In this document: positions 1-7,392 of the stretch, one piece after another
Position numbering within the stretch: the stretch's first letter is position 1
How the letters are laid out: the number at the start of each line of letters is the position of its first letter
Origin: Methanomicrobiales archaeon
GTDB taxonomy: Archaea > Halobacteriota > Methanomicrobia > Methanomicrobiales > Methanospirillaceae
Assembly (NCBI GenBank): GCA_017883495.1
Contig: JADGNL010000165.1
Location: 1 to 32,576, forward strand
Reading direction: 5' to 3'
DNA length: 32,576 bases
Notes under the pieces: generated by a model
Database searches by the model: none
Told to the model about the DNA's origin: nothing
The model's input: only the letters and a program-made list of their open reading frames with translations
Position numbers and translations under genes: made by a program

Positions 1-127
1 CGAGGGGATGTGCCGGGCGCTCGAGGCCGGCGTCCGGTTCGCGCACATCATCAACGGCAACACCGAGCACAATCTCCTCCTCGAGCTCTTCACCCGCGAC
101 GGCGTCGGGACGATGATCTTCGCCTGA
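1..127 (+). CDS. argB: acetylglutamate kinase, C-terminal fragment (5' end outside window)
   Basis: The reading frame is open from base 2 to the TGA at 125-127 and gives the last 41 residues. The end of the protein (AHIINGNTEHNLLLELFT, then DGVGTMI) matches the typical C-terminus of N-acetylglutamate kinases (hxxxHIhxGxxxHxLLLELFTxxGxGTMI). The family phosphorylates N-acetylglutamate in the second step of arginine synthesis in the cytoplasm. The catalytic part lies before the window, so completeness cannot be judged. Transcription appears to end here: the next gene has its own TATA box. Confidence 0.85.
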   Translation, partial: EGMCRALEAGVRFAHIINGNTEHNLLLELFTRDGVGTMIFA

Positions 128-161
128 GGCCCGTATCGAGCGGCTCCGGTGGAGACGCCAT

Positions 162-174
162 ACTTTTATTATCC
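162..174 (+). promoter_or_regulatory. TATA box of the PKD-domain gene
   Basis: The AT-rich run ACTTTTATTATCC stands out in GC-rich DNA. A start site about 27 bases downstream would fall near 195, leaving a leader of only some 10 bases before the GTG at 207. The predicted start is almost at an ATG (199) that opens a three-codon frame whose stop overlaps the GTG. Confidence 0.45.
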
Positions 175-206
175 CTCCCCTGCAGCTGACTGATCGTCAT
201 GGGGTT

Positions 207-1427
207 GTGAGGGTCCATCCCGATCCGCGCTTGCCCGCAGCAGCCACGCCCGTTGCCGCACTCCTGATCGTCCTTCTTCTCGCTCCCCCGGCAACGGCCG
301 CGCTGATGGCGGACTTCGTTGCCGTGCCGTCCGACGGAGAGGCGCCCCTCACGGTCGTATTCACCGATCGTTCGTCGAGTACGATCTTCGGAGCTGCAGA
401 GAAGTGGACCTGGCTGTTCGGGGACGGATCGAGTTCGACCCTCCGGAACCCGACTCACCTCTACTCTGTGCCGGGAACCTATACGGTCCGCCTCGAAGCC
501 CAGGCGAACGTGGGCTCCGACGAGTTCACGGAGCAGGGAACCGTGGAGAAGACGGTCGTGGTTCGACTCCCGCTGAGAGCCTCGTTCGACTACCAGAACG
601 TCGGGCCCCTGACCGTTCAGTTCACCGAGACCTCGACCGGCGATGTCACTGGCCGGTCATGGTGGTTCGGCGACGGTGCAACCTCGGCCGCCCGGAATCC
701 GAGGCATACGTACGCCGGATCCGGTCCGTACACGGTACGGTTCGGCGTCCTTGGACCGGGGGACGAATTCCCCAGGTCGACGGCAGAGAGGACGGTCCTG
801 GTCGAATCCACCCCCTCCCGCTCCCCGACGACGATCCCCGTGACCTACCCGCCCTTCCTGATCCTGCATCCGACCGTGTCGCCGCAGAGCGACTCAGTCA
901 CGGTCGAGGGGAGCGTGAGCCCGGGCACTGCGGGGACGACCATCACCCGGATCACCTGGGACTGGGGCGATGGTGCGGTCGAGGACCACGACGTCCCGAA
1001 CACGCACACCTACGCCGAGGCCGGTTCATACGCGATCACGGTCACCGCATACCAGAACGACGGGGAATCCGCGACCCGGTCCGTGACGATCTCCATGCCC
1101 GGCCCGACCGGGACCACGATCGTGCAATCCCCGACGACCGCACCGCCGACGGTGACCGTGGCCACGGTCATCCCCACGGCGACTGACGTTCCGCCGCCGC
1201 CGGACTTCCCGTGGTGGCTCGTCGCGATCGTCGCCGTGGGCCTGCTCGCCGGCGGCGTCGCGGTCGTGAAGGGGTGGCCGGGCGTGTCCTCTCCGGAGGA
1301 GCCCGCGGTCCCCGGGCTGACGATCGAGCCCCGGGGCGGGCTGCGAAGGACGAATGTGGAAGAGGACCCGGGTCGGGATGCCCGGATCGAGATCGAGGTG
1401 CGGGGAGGGATTCGACGAGAGCGATAA
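207..1427 (+). CDS. PKD-domain cell-surface protein with C-terminal membrane anchor
   Basis: 406 residues. Residues about 12-32 form a signal peptide (hydrophobic, ending ATA-A). Three PKD-type beta-sandwich repeats follow, at about 34-118, 122-200 and 215-297, each with the hallmark WxFGDG or WDWGDG turn and a later HxYxxxGxYxVxL strand. A Thr/Pro-rich linker (about 300-333) leads to one membrane span (about 336-354, WWLVAIVAVGLLAGGVAVV) and a charged cytoplasmic tail of about 50 residues. PKD repeats are common in methanogen surface and adhesion proteins; no enzymatic domain is seen. The GTG start at 207 is the only reasonable start ahead of the signal peptide. Its 3' end overlaps the next gene, so the two are probably co-transcribed. 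Confidence 0.85.
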   Translation: MRVHPDPRLPAAATPVAALLIVLLLAPPATAALMADFVAVPSDGEAPLTVVFTDRSSSTIFGAAEKWTWLFGDGSSSTLRNPTHLYSVPGTYTVRLEAQANVGSDEFTEQGTVEKTVVVRLPLRASFDYQNVGPLTVQFTETSTGDVTGRSWWFGDGATSAARNPRHTYAGSGPYTVRFGVLGPGDEFPRSTAERTVLVESTPSRSPTTIPVTYPPFLILHPTVSPQSDSVTVEGSVSPGTAGTTITRITWDWGDGAVEDHDVPNTHTYAEAGSYAITVTAYQNDGESATRSVTISMPGPTGTTIVQSPTTAPPTVTVATVIPTATDVPPPPDFPWWLVAIVAVGLLAGGVAVVKGWPGVSSPEEPAVPGLTIEPRGGLRRTNVEEDPGRDARIEIEVRGGIRRER

Positions 1428-2091
1428 GGAGCAGCAGAACGATCCGTTCGACCGGGCGGAGTTCGCGGCCGAGGTCGCGGGCATGATGAAGGCGCGGGGG
1501 GAGGCCGAGCTCTCCGGTGTGGCCAAGTACCACCGCATGGCCGGTGTGCCGGCGAAGAAGGCGCTCGAGCTGGCCGCCCTCCAGGTTGCGGACACGCTGG
1601 TCCGGTACCTCTCGCAGGGCTGGATCAAGGCGACCGTCGAGGAGATGGAGGCCGCGGGCGGCGGGCCCGGCACGACGGCGTTCACCGTCGCTCCGGCAAG
1701 GCCGCTCCGCGTGGCCCTCCCGTCCTGGGACCAGTACGTCGAGTTCGTGGTCCGGGCGAACGGGTTCGAGCTGGCCCGCCCGAGCATCGACTTCCGTGTC
1801 GACCCGCGGATCGAGGTCATCGATGCTGCGCTCCGCCGCTGGCCCGACGGCGGATACGAGCTGACCCTCGGCAGGGCCCGGTTCGGCTGCCGGATCTTCC
1901 TCAAGCAGCCCGGGGGCGACCTGCTGATCGGCGAGCCGAAGACGCGGGAGTTTCAGTTCGCCGAGCCGATCTCGTTCGGCGGCAGCGGGCCGCCCGAAGA
2001 GGAGGAGAAGGTCTGCCCGTACGGGCTTGACGCGGCCTGTCCGCTCCGGACGGGCGCGGACGCGCAGAAGAGTGTGCCGAGACCGGAATAA
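1378..2091 (+). CDS. conserved hypothetical protein, unknown function
   Basis: 237 residues from the ATG at 1378; an ATG at 1354 in the same frame would enlarge the overlap with the PKD gene from 50 to 74 bases, so the shorter form is preferred, without a decisive ribosome site. The N-terminal part is acidic and Lys/Gln rich, then a helical stretch (FAAEVAGMMKARGEAEL to about VRYLSQGWIKA) and a region rich in beta-strand pattern (about 100-205). The C-terminus has two cysteines (EKVCPYGLDAACPLR) and polar residues. There is no signal peptide or membrane span, so it is probably cytoplasmic and could act with the inner tail of the upstream membrane protein. I do not recognise the family. Codon use matches the neighbours, so it is likely real. 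Confidence 0.7.
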   Translation: MPGSRSRCGEGFDESDKEQQNDPFDRAEFAAEVAGMMKARGEAELSGVAKYHRMAGVPAKKALELAALQVADTLVRYLSQGWIKATVEEMEAAGGGPGTTAFTVAPARPLRVALPSWDQYVEFVVRANGFELARPSIDFRVDPRIEVIDAALRRWPDGGYELTLGRARFGCRIFLKQPGGDLLIGEPKTREFQFAEPISFGGSGPPEEEEKVCPYGLDAACPLRTGADAQKSVPRPE

Positions 2092-2274
2092 GGTCGGGTC
2101 ACTTCGCCTTCGCGGAGCGCCCTGCCACGGTCCCTCTCGGCCGTTCGGATGCGCTCCTGTCGCTCTTTCGCCGTTCCAGCCGTGGGCCGTTCTCCCCCGC
2201 GGCCCGACTGATAATACGGTGGACGTTGAGCGCCGCCACCCGGTGTTCGGTCGAAATATCGCCGTCCATTGTCT

Positions 2275-2856
2275 TCACCCCACCCGGATCGTGACGCCCG
2301 GGATGCCGCCGTTCGAGACCGCCCGGGCCGCGCCGAGCGCCTGCCGTACCTGGGCCTCGCTGACTGGCATGCCGGCCATCCCGAGCAGCTCCTGGAGCAT
2401 GATCGTCTGTTCCTGCTGGAAGGGCACGTTCACGGTCACGATGCCGTAGACGTCCCCTGAGACGGTGCCGTTGACGCGGACCGTGATCCGGTCCTGACCC
2501 GCCTGGACCGTCGCCAGGGCGGCATTGAGCAGGGCCTGGTTGTCGAGCGTGACCGGCACGGTCCTCGTGATCGACTGGCGGGCCGGAAGGGTGACGGGAC
2601 CGGTCCGCCCGTCCCCCAGGCGCCGCAGACCGCCGGCCTCGACCGAGGAGACCGTGAACGCGACGTCCTTCAAAGGAATATCGAACGAGTTCGGGTTCGT
2701 GACCTGGACCTCGACCTGGAGCGTCGTGTTCGCCGGCGTGAACGTCCCGACCCGGACACTCTCGACGGCGACCGTCGGTTGCGCGATGCAGCCGGCCGTG
2801 CCGGCGATCATAAGGATGGCGGCGAGAACGAGGACGGAGGTGAGATATCTGGGCAC
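2275..2856 (-). CDS. LEA14/WHy-domain lipoprotein
   Basis: 193 residues from the GTG at 2856. Residues 1-22 are a lipoprotein signal with lipobox AGTAGC (Cys23), so the mature protein should be lipid-anchored outside the membrane. The rest fits the WHy / LEA14 beta-sandwich: a strand pair around VEVQVTNPNSFDIPLKDV, typical of the family (xxVxVxNPNxxxIxLxxxxF), and a later strand set VRVNGTVSGDVYGIVTV. The family is linked to desiccation or stress but has no firmly known role in methanogens. The GTG start is preferred because GGAG lies 8 bases upstream; an ATG at 2877 in frame has no such site. A TATA-like TATCCTTAAG lies at about 2912-2923 on the same strand. Confidence 0.8.
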   Translation of the reverse strand: MPRYLTSVLVLAAILMIAGTAGCIAQPTVAVESVRVGTFTPANTTLQVEVQVTNPNSFDIPLKDVAFTVSSVEAGGLRRLGDGRTGPVTLPARQSITRTVPVTLDNQALLNAALATVQAGQDRITVRVNGTVSGDVYGIVTVNVPFQQEQTIMLQELLGMAGMPVSEAQVRQALGAARAVSNGGIPGVTIRVG

Positions 2857-2911
2857 GGCACAGGCTCCTGCGTGCACGCTGGCATGCGCGCTGCTGATAG
2901 GAGCGGCTTCT

Positions 2912-2923
2912 ACTTAAGGATAT
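2912..2923 (-). promoter_or_regulatory. TATA box of the LEA14-like lipoprotein gene
   Basis: On the minus strand the sequence reads ATATCCTTAAGTAG in otherwise GC-rich DNA. A start about 27 bases downstream (near 2891) leaves a leader of about 35 bases that contains the GGAG in front of the GTG start. Confidence 0.4.
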
Positions 2924-2970
2924 TCTCTGAGCATCCGATGGGTGCCGGTCCGCCCCATAACGGGACGATT

Positions 2971-3810
2971 TTAACGGCTCACCAGGCAGACCCAGCGGTC
3001 GTAGATCGGGTCCCGCTCGTTTTCGAAGATCTCGACCCCGCGGCCGGCTTCGACGGCCCAGCCGGCGACGAGGGCGGCCTCCGGCTCGGTCCCGAGTGTG
3101 ATCAGCGTCTCGTCCGAAAGCCCGACGAGCTGAAGGACGAGACTCCGCCAGAGCTCGTCGTTGAGCCCGGGGTAGCACTGGCCGACCATCAGGGCGAGTC
3201 CGACCGGGGCCGGCTCGACATAGTCGGTCGCGAAGGTCCCGTCGATGCAGCAGACCTCCTCGGGGAGGAGCCGTCCCTCGGCGAGCCCCCGCGCGATGAG
3301 GGCGGCGTCGTTGTCGTACGAGAGCGGCGCCATTCCGAGGGACCGGAGCACCGCGGCACCGATTCCCGACCCGCAGCAGGCGTCGATCGCGCGGGTCCCC
3401 TCTCGCGCGCCCCAGTGCTCGGCCACGAGATCCCTGGCCTTCGCGAATCGGTCCGGCGGCAGGTCGTTGGTCGCGGGCAGGACCTCGGCACGGATCCGCT
3501 CCGCGTAATAGGCGCGGACCGCCCGCGCCCAGACCTCGCGCGGCTCCTGGTAGATCTCGCCGCCGGTCTCCTCGAACCGTTCGAGCCAGATCACGGACGG
3601 CGTCCGGTAGAGGAAGGTCGCCGCGTGCCAGGCGTCGTCGTCGCGGAGCGCGATCGCGATCGGGTCGTCGTCCTCGTCCACGAGGAGGCGCCCGTCCGTC
3701 GCCTCGAGCTCCGGCGCGACCGAGGAGTAGAGTTCGTCGGTCAGTTCTGCAAAGCTCGGCTCGACGAACCGGAGCTCCGGCACCTCGATCAGTTCTGCGG
3801 CCGTCACCAT
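2971..3810 (-). CDS. putative SAM-dependent methyltransferase-like protein
   Basis: 279 residues from the ATG at 3810, 7 bases after the stop of the upstream beta-helix gene. Residues about 141-152 (AIDACCGSGIGA) look like the glycine-rich motif I of class I SAM-dependent methyltransferases, followed by an acidic residue in LSYDND about 15 residues on, as expected at the end of strand 2. The first 120 residues are acidic and probably form a separate domain. The substrate cannot be read from the sequence. The frame stays open further upstream, to 3981, but this would run into the previous gene; the operon spacing supports the shorter start. It is last in an apparent operon with apgM and the beta-helix protein. 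Confidence 0.7.
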   Translation of the reverse strand: MVTAAELIEVPELRFVEPSFAELTDELYSSVAPELEATDGRLLVDEDDDPIAIALRDDDAWHAATFLYRTPSVIWLERFEETGGEIYQEPREVWARAVRAYYAERIRAEVLPATNDLPPDRFAKARDLVAEHWGAREGTRAIDACCGSGIGAAVLRSLGMAPLSYDNDAALIARGLAEGRLLPEEVCCIDGTFATDYVEPAPVGLALMVGQCYPGLNDELWRSLVLQLVGLSDETLITLGTEPEAALVAGWAVEAGRGVEIFENERDPIYDRWVCLVSR

Positions 3811-3817
3811 CGCTGTA

Positions 3818-4660
3818 TCACGTCGCCCTGAGTATGCGCAGGCCCCCGGGGGCCCGCATGGTTCCGTCCACGAGCGCCCGCTCGTGCACGTCGATCGTTC
3901 GCCCGTCCAGGTCGCCGAGGACCCGTGCCCCCGACCCGACCTCGATCGTCCCGCCGCACGCGACCGTGCCGTGGACGACACTCTCCGGACCGATCACGAC
4001 CCGGTCCGCGGCCCGGATCGAGCCGAAGAGGATCGTATTCCTGCCGACCTCGACGACACGGCCCCGGACGTTGCCGTGGAGCCGGCAGTCCGAGCCGATC
4101 GCCATCTCGCCCGGCACCTCGAGCCGCTCCATGTCGAAGATCGCGCCCGGCGGGATCACGAGTGGCTCCTCCACGGGCGTCTCGTCGCCGCCGAGCACCT
4201 CGGTCATGAACCGGTCGACCTCGTCCTCGTGCTCGAAACGGAGCATGGCCATCAGGTAGAGCATGAGGTAGACGATCACCGGGAGCGGGTTGCGGATCTG
4301 GATCCAGCCCCGGGCCTCGAACCCCTGCTCGATCTTCACGTTGTCGCCGATGTCGAGGTCGCCCGCGACCGAGAGCCGGCCCGCGATCCGGACGCCCTCG
4401 CCGAGGTAGGCGTCCTCCTCGGTCCGGACGTCGCCGGCGACCTCGGTCCAGTTGCCGATCCGGACGTCGCCCGTGGCCGTCACGGCCCCGTTGACCCGGC
4501 AGAACTCGGCCACCACGACCTCGGCGCCGGAGAGGCCGTAGTCGATCCGGCAGCGGTCCCCGATCAGGATCGCGCGGTCCGTCATCAGCACGTGCTCCTG
4601 GAGCTCGGTTCCGTCGGGGATCGTGCACCGATCGAGGAGTGCGGGCGCGGTCTCGTCCAT
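3818..4660 (-). CDS. left-handed/parallel beta-helix protein, bactofilin- or acyltransferase-like
   Basis: 280 residues built of short repeating turns (IGDRCRID, VRIGNWTEV, AYLGEGVRIAG, LDIGDNVKIEQG, and a second block CRLHGNVRGRVVEVGRN to ARVLGDLDGRTIDV). This is the periodic Gly/Val/Ile pattern of polymer-forming bactofilins and hexapeptide-repeat proteins. The two helix blocks (about 25-110 and 180-278) are separated by about 60 residues holding a hydrophobic patch (PLPVIVYLMLYLMAML, about 126-141) and an acidic stretch. The patch may seat the protein at the membrane. No acyltransferase catalytic histidine pattern is evident, so a scaffold role is an inference. It lies 21 bases downstream of apgM. 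Confidence 0.7.
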   Translation of the reverse strand: MDETAPALLDRCTIPDGTELQEHVLMTDRAILIGDRCRIDYGLSGAEVVVAEFCRVNGAVTATGDVRIGNWTEVAGDVRTEEDAYLGEGVRIAGRLSVAGDLDIGDNVKIEQGFEARGWIQIRNPLPVIVYLMLYLMAMLRFEHEDEVDRFMTEVLGGDETPVEEPLVIPPGAIFDMERLEVPGEMAIGSDCRLHGNVRGRVVEVGRNTILFGSIRAADRVVIGPESVVHGTVACGGTIEVGSGARVLGDLDGRTIDVHERALVDGTMRAPGGLRILRAT

Positions 4661-4681
4661 TATCGCATGCCGTACACTGTT

Positions 4682-5917
4682 TCAGGCCCCGTATTTATGA
4701 GACTTGCCGATCAGGTCGAGCAGGGTCGGCAGGAGGTCGCGGCCGCGGATGCGGTGGAGACCGCCCTCGGCGCAGCGGAACTCGTCGTACTTCGTCACAC
4801 GGTCGGGCCGGACCCCTTCGCCGCGGACCAGCACCGGGACCGGGTCGGCCGAGTGGTCCATGACCGTGCACGGCGTCGAGTGGTCGCCGCAGACGGCGAT
4901 CACAGTTTCCTGCAGGTCGAGGAACGGGGCGAGCGCTCCGTCGATCCGCTCGATGAAGTCGCGCTTCTGTTCGGCCTTGCCGTCGTGGCCGGACTCGTCC
5001 GCGCCCTTGATGTTCAGGAGCACGAACCCGTGGGTCTCGAGCGCGTCCACGACGGCCCGGACCTTCCCGTCCAGGTTCGTGTCGACCGAGCCGGTCGCGC
5101 CCTCGACATGGATCGTCTCGAGCCCGACGACCTTCCCGATCCCGGTGATCAGGGTCGCGGCCGCGACCACGGCGCCGGAGAGGCCGTACCGCTCGCCGAA
5201 CGGTTCGAAGTGGCCCATCCGGCCGGCGCCGCGGAGCAGCACCTCGTTCGCCGGCGGCAACCCTTGAGCGAGCCGCTCGCGGTTGAGCGGGTGGTTGAAG
5301 AGGATCGGCCGGGCCTGCCGGACGAACTCGTTCAGGACCGCCGCGGTCTTCACGTCCTCGGGCCGGACCGTCGTCGGTTCGAACCGCGTGGGCGCGACGC
5401 CCTCGTGCTTCGGGTCGTTCGAGCCGACCCCGTCGCCGAGCCCCGTGCCCTCGAGCGCGAGCGCGGCGCGGTGGCCGGCCCCAGAGACGAAGCGGAAGGA
5501 GACGCCGAAGGGCAGGAGATCGACACCGTCCTCGATCGCCTTCGAGAGCGGCTCCGTCCCGTGGATCCGGCCGGCGCGGCGGTCCGTGACGAGCCCGTCG
5601 GGGCCGAGGGTCGCGAAGTTCGCCCGGAAGCCGATCATGCCCGGGCGCATCCGGATCCCCGAGCCCTCGGCCTCGAGCGGCCCGCGGCCCGTGTAATACT
5701 CTTCCGGCGGGTACCCGAGCAGGGCCAGGTGCGAGGTGTCCGAGCCGGGCCGGATCCCCGGAGCGATCGTATCCATGATCCCGGTCGCGCCCTCGCGGGC
5801 CATGCGGTCGAGCACGGGCGTCCGCGCGGCCGAGAGCGGGGTCGCCCCGCCGAGGGCCGGGTGCGGCCGGTCGCCGATCCCGTCGAGGACGATCAGCAGA
5901 ATCCTCTGGGCGGTCAT
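4682..5917 (-). CDS. apgM: 2,3-bisphosphoglycerate-independent phosphoglycerate mutase, archaeal type
   Basis: 411 residues, normal for the archaeal family. It interconverts 3- and 2-phosphoglycerate in glycolysis/gluconeogenesis through a phosphoserine intermediate with two metal ions. The N-terminal metal motif VLDGIGDRP is at 9-18, the GSDTSHL motif that carries the active serine region at 58-64, and alkaline-phosphatase-superfamily metal ligands in GADESGHDG and CGDHSTP in the C-terminal third. The ATG at 5917 begins directly with the first beta-strand (RILLIVLDG), so the start is well placed. It is the first gene of a three-gene minus-strand unit and lies head-to-head with a metallophosphoesterase gene, 78 bases apart. 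Confidence 0.95.
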   Translation of the reverse strand: MTAQRILLIVLDGIGDRPHPALGGATPLSAARTPVLDRMAREGATGIMDTIAPGIRPGSDTSHLALLGYPPEEYYTGRGPLEAEGSGIRMRPGMIGFRANFATLGPDGLVTDRRAGRIHGTEPLSKAIEDGVDLLPFGVSFRFVSGAGHRAALALEGTGLGDGVGSNDPKHEGVAPTRFEPTTVRPEDVKTAAVLNEFVRQARPILFNHPLNRERLAQGLPPANEVLLRGAGRMGHFEPFGERYGLSGAVVAAATLITGIGKVVGLETIHVEGATGSVDTNLDGKVRAVVDALETHGFVLLNIKGADESGHDGKAEQKRDFIERIDGALAPFLDLQETVIAVCGDHSTPCTVMDHSADPVPVLVRGEGVRPDRVTKYDEFRCAEGGLHRIRGRDLLPTLLDLIGKSHKYGA

Positions 5918-5961
5918 CGGGTATGCGTGCGCGTTCGTGCGCCATAGATGTGCCGGCCGCC

Positions 5962-5971
5962 ATCTTTATCC
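5962..5971 (+). promoter_or_regulatory. TATA box, possibly shared by divergent genes
   Basis: ATCTTTATCC is the only AT-rich site between the divergent apgM and metallophosphoesterase genes. On the plus strand its centre is 30 bases before the GTG at 5996, the geometry seen at other leaderless starts in this window. On the minus strand it reads GGATAAAGAT and could serve apgM with a leader of about 22 bases. Confidence 0.45.
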
Positions 5972-5995
5972 GGCCCCGTGCCCACGGATTCTCAC

Positions 5996-6763
5996 GTGAT
6001 CCTCGTCGTCTCGGACCTTCACGCCGGCCACCCGGATGCGGATGTTCCGGCGTTCCTCGAGTTCCTCGCGGCCTGCGAGTCGATCGACGGCGGCACGCTC
6101 GTCCTGCTCGGCGACATCTTCGACCTCTGGCGCCGCCGCAACGGGCCGCTCCTGGTCGAGCACGGCGGGCTCCTGGACCGGCTGGCCCGCCTCCGCGGCA
6201 TGGACGTCCGGTACCTGGTCGGGAACCACGACTACGCCCTCCTCGCGATCGCGGCGCGGTCCGCGGGGCGAGGGCCGTTTCCGATCGCAAGGCAGCTCCT
6301 CCTCGACGAGGGTGGCCGCACCACGCTCTTCATGCACGGGTACGAACTCGAAGTCTACGGCTCGCTCGAGCCCGTCTCGGTCGAGGCCTACGAGGCGTTC
6401 TCGGCCCGGATGTGCGCGGTCGGCGACCTCGGCGGGGCCGTGACGGGCCGCATCTACGACCTCTACGCACGCGGCCTCGACCTGGCCGGACGGCGCGAGG
6501 CCCTCCAGCGCCCCGCGCACGAGCGCCAGACCCTCGACGCGGCCGAGACCCTCGCCCGTTCGCCGGCCAGCCGGCTGCTGCTCGGCATCGGTGCCGGCGA
6601 CCGGCTCGTGTACGGCCACACGCACCGCGCCTCGGTCAGCGACGACGGCCTGACGGCCAACCCCGGCGCCTGGGTCGCGGACGGAGGCGAGAGCCGTACC
6701 TACCTCCGGATTGAAGACGACCGCGTGACCCTGCGCCGTTTCGGCCGGGATCCGTTTCCGTAA
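5996..6763 (+). CDS. metallophosphoesterase, LpxH/UDP-diacylglucosamine-hydrolase-like
   Basis: 255 residues from the GTG at 5996. The calcineurin-like metal-binding motifs are complete: SDLHAGH (6-12), GDIFDLW (39-45), GNHD (76-79), HG in LFMHGYE, and GHTH near residue 210. The GDIFDLW form resembles the LpxH group, but archaea have no lipid A, so the substrate is probably another pyrophosphate or phosphodiester; this is not readable from sequence. The start is chosen because the protein then opens on the first strand of the fold (MILVVSDLH) and the TATA centre is 30 bases upstream. GTG at 5978 and ATG at 5948 are also in frame. Confidence 0.85.
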   Translation: MILVVSDLHAGHPDADVPAFLEFLAACESIDGGTLVLLGDIFDLWRRRNGPLLVEHGGLLDRLARLRGMDVRYLVGNHDYALLAIAARSAGRGPFPIARQLLLDEGGRTTLFMHGYELEVYGSLEPVSVEAYEAFSARMCAVGDLGGAVTGRIYDLYARGLDLAGRREALQRPAHERQTLDAAETLARSPASRLLLGIGAGDRLVYGHTHRASVSDDGLTANPGAWVADGGESRTYLRIEDDRVTLRRFGRDPFP

Positions 6764-6775
6764 AAGAGGGGATGT

Positions 6776-7378
6776 TCAGGCTGCGACCGCGGGGGCGCGG
6801 CCGAGCAGCTTGGACTTGATCACTTCGATCCGCCGGACCGGGAAGACGGCACGCGCATCGGCCATCAGGTCCTTCGCGAGCCCGCCCGTGACCATGGACT
6901 CGACCACGGTCTTCCAGTCGTTCTCGGCGATGAAGGCCCCGACCCGCGCGAAGATCCGCTTCCGGATCTCGTGGATGTGCGACGAGTCGGCGGCCATCAG
7001 CGTGTAGCAGGTCACGGTCATGTGAACCCGGACGCCATCCTTGGTCGTGCCGACCACGTGCGCGTCGATCCGGCTCGAGCGCCGCTTCACGAGCGAGCGG
7101 AGGTAGTCCTTGGTCAGCTCGTGGCCGACGAACTCCGTGTAGGCCGCGTCGCCCGCGACCCGGTCGATCCGGAACTTCATCTTGACGTGCTGCTTGCCGT
7201 AGTCGTTGTTGATCTCGCCGAGGGTCGCGTTCATCACGCGCCCGATCATGTTCTCGGTGTCGGCCGAGATGGTTTCGCCGATGACGGCCGCATTGAAGGT
7301 CTCGGGGGCGTGGACCTTGTACCAGGTCTTCGCCTTCCACCCCTCAACGCGCCGTCCGGCCTGCTTCTTTCTTGCCAT
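6776..7378 (-). CDS. rps3ae: 30S ribosomal protein S3Ae
   Basis: 200 residues starting MARKKQAGRRVEGWKAK, the standard basic start of archaeal S3Ae (eS1). The conserved segment WYKVHAPETFNAAVIGET, the VKMKFRID strand, the GHELTKDYLRSLVKRRSSRI block and the VRVHMTVTCYT strand are all present. It is a structural protein of the small ribosomal subunit on the platform near the mRNA exit. It is the last gene of the rps15 operon, 14 bases after the serS stop, and has a clear ribosome site AGGTGA in front of the ATG. It ends 12 bases from the convergent metallophosphoesterase gene. Confidence 0.97.
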   Translation of the reverse strand: MARKKQAGRRVEGWKAKTWYKVHAPETFNAAVIGETISADTENMIGRVMNATLGEINNDYGKQHVKMKFRIDRVAGDAAYTEFVGHELTKDYLRSLVKRRSSRIDAHVVGTTKDGVRVHMTVTCYTLMAADSSHIHEIRKRIFARVGAFIAENDWKTVVESMVTGGLAKDLMADARAVFPVRRIEVIKSKLLGRAPAVAA

Positions 7379-7392
7379 TCATTCACCTGTGG

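Noticed and set aside
3884..5947. Very long plus-strand open frame (687 codons)
   Set aside because: It is antisense to apgM and the beta-helix gene, whose families are clear, and has a low-complexity Asp/Arg/Val/Pro composition typical of GC-rich shadow frames.
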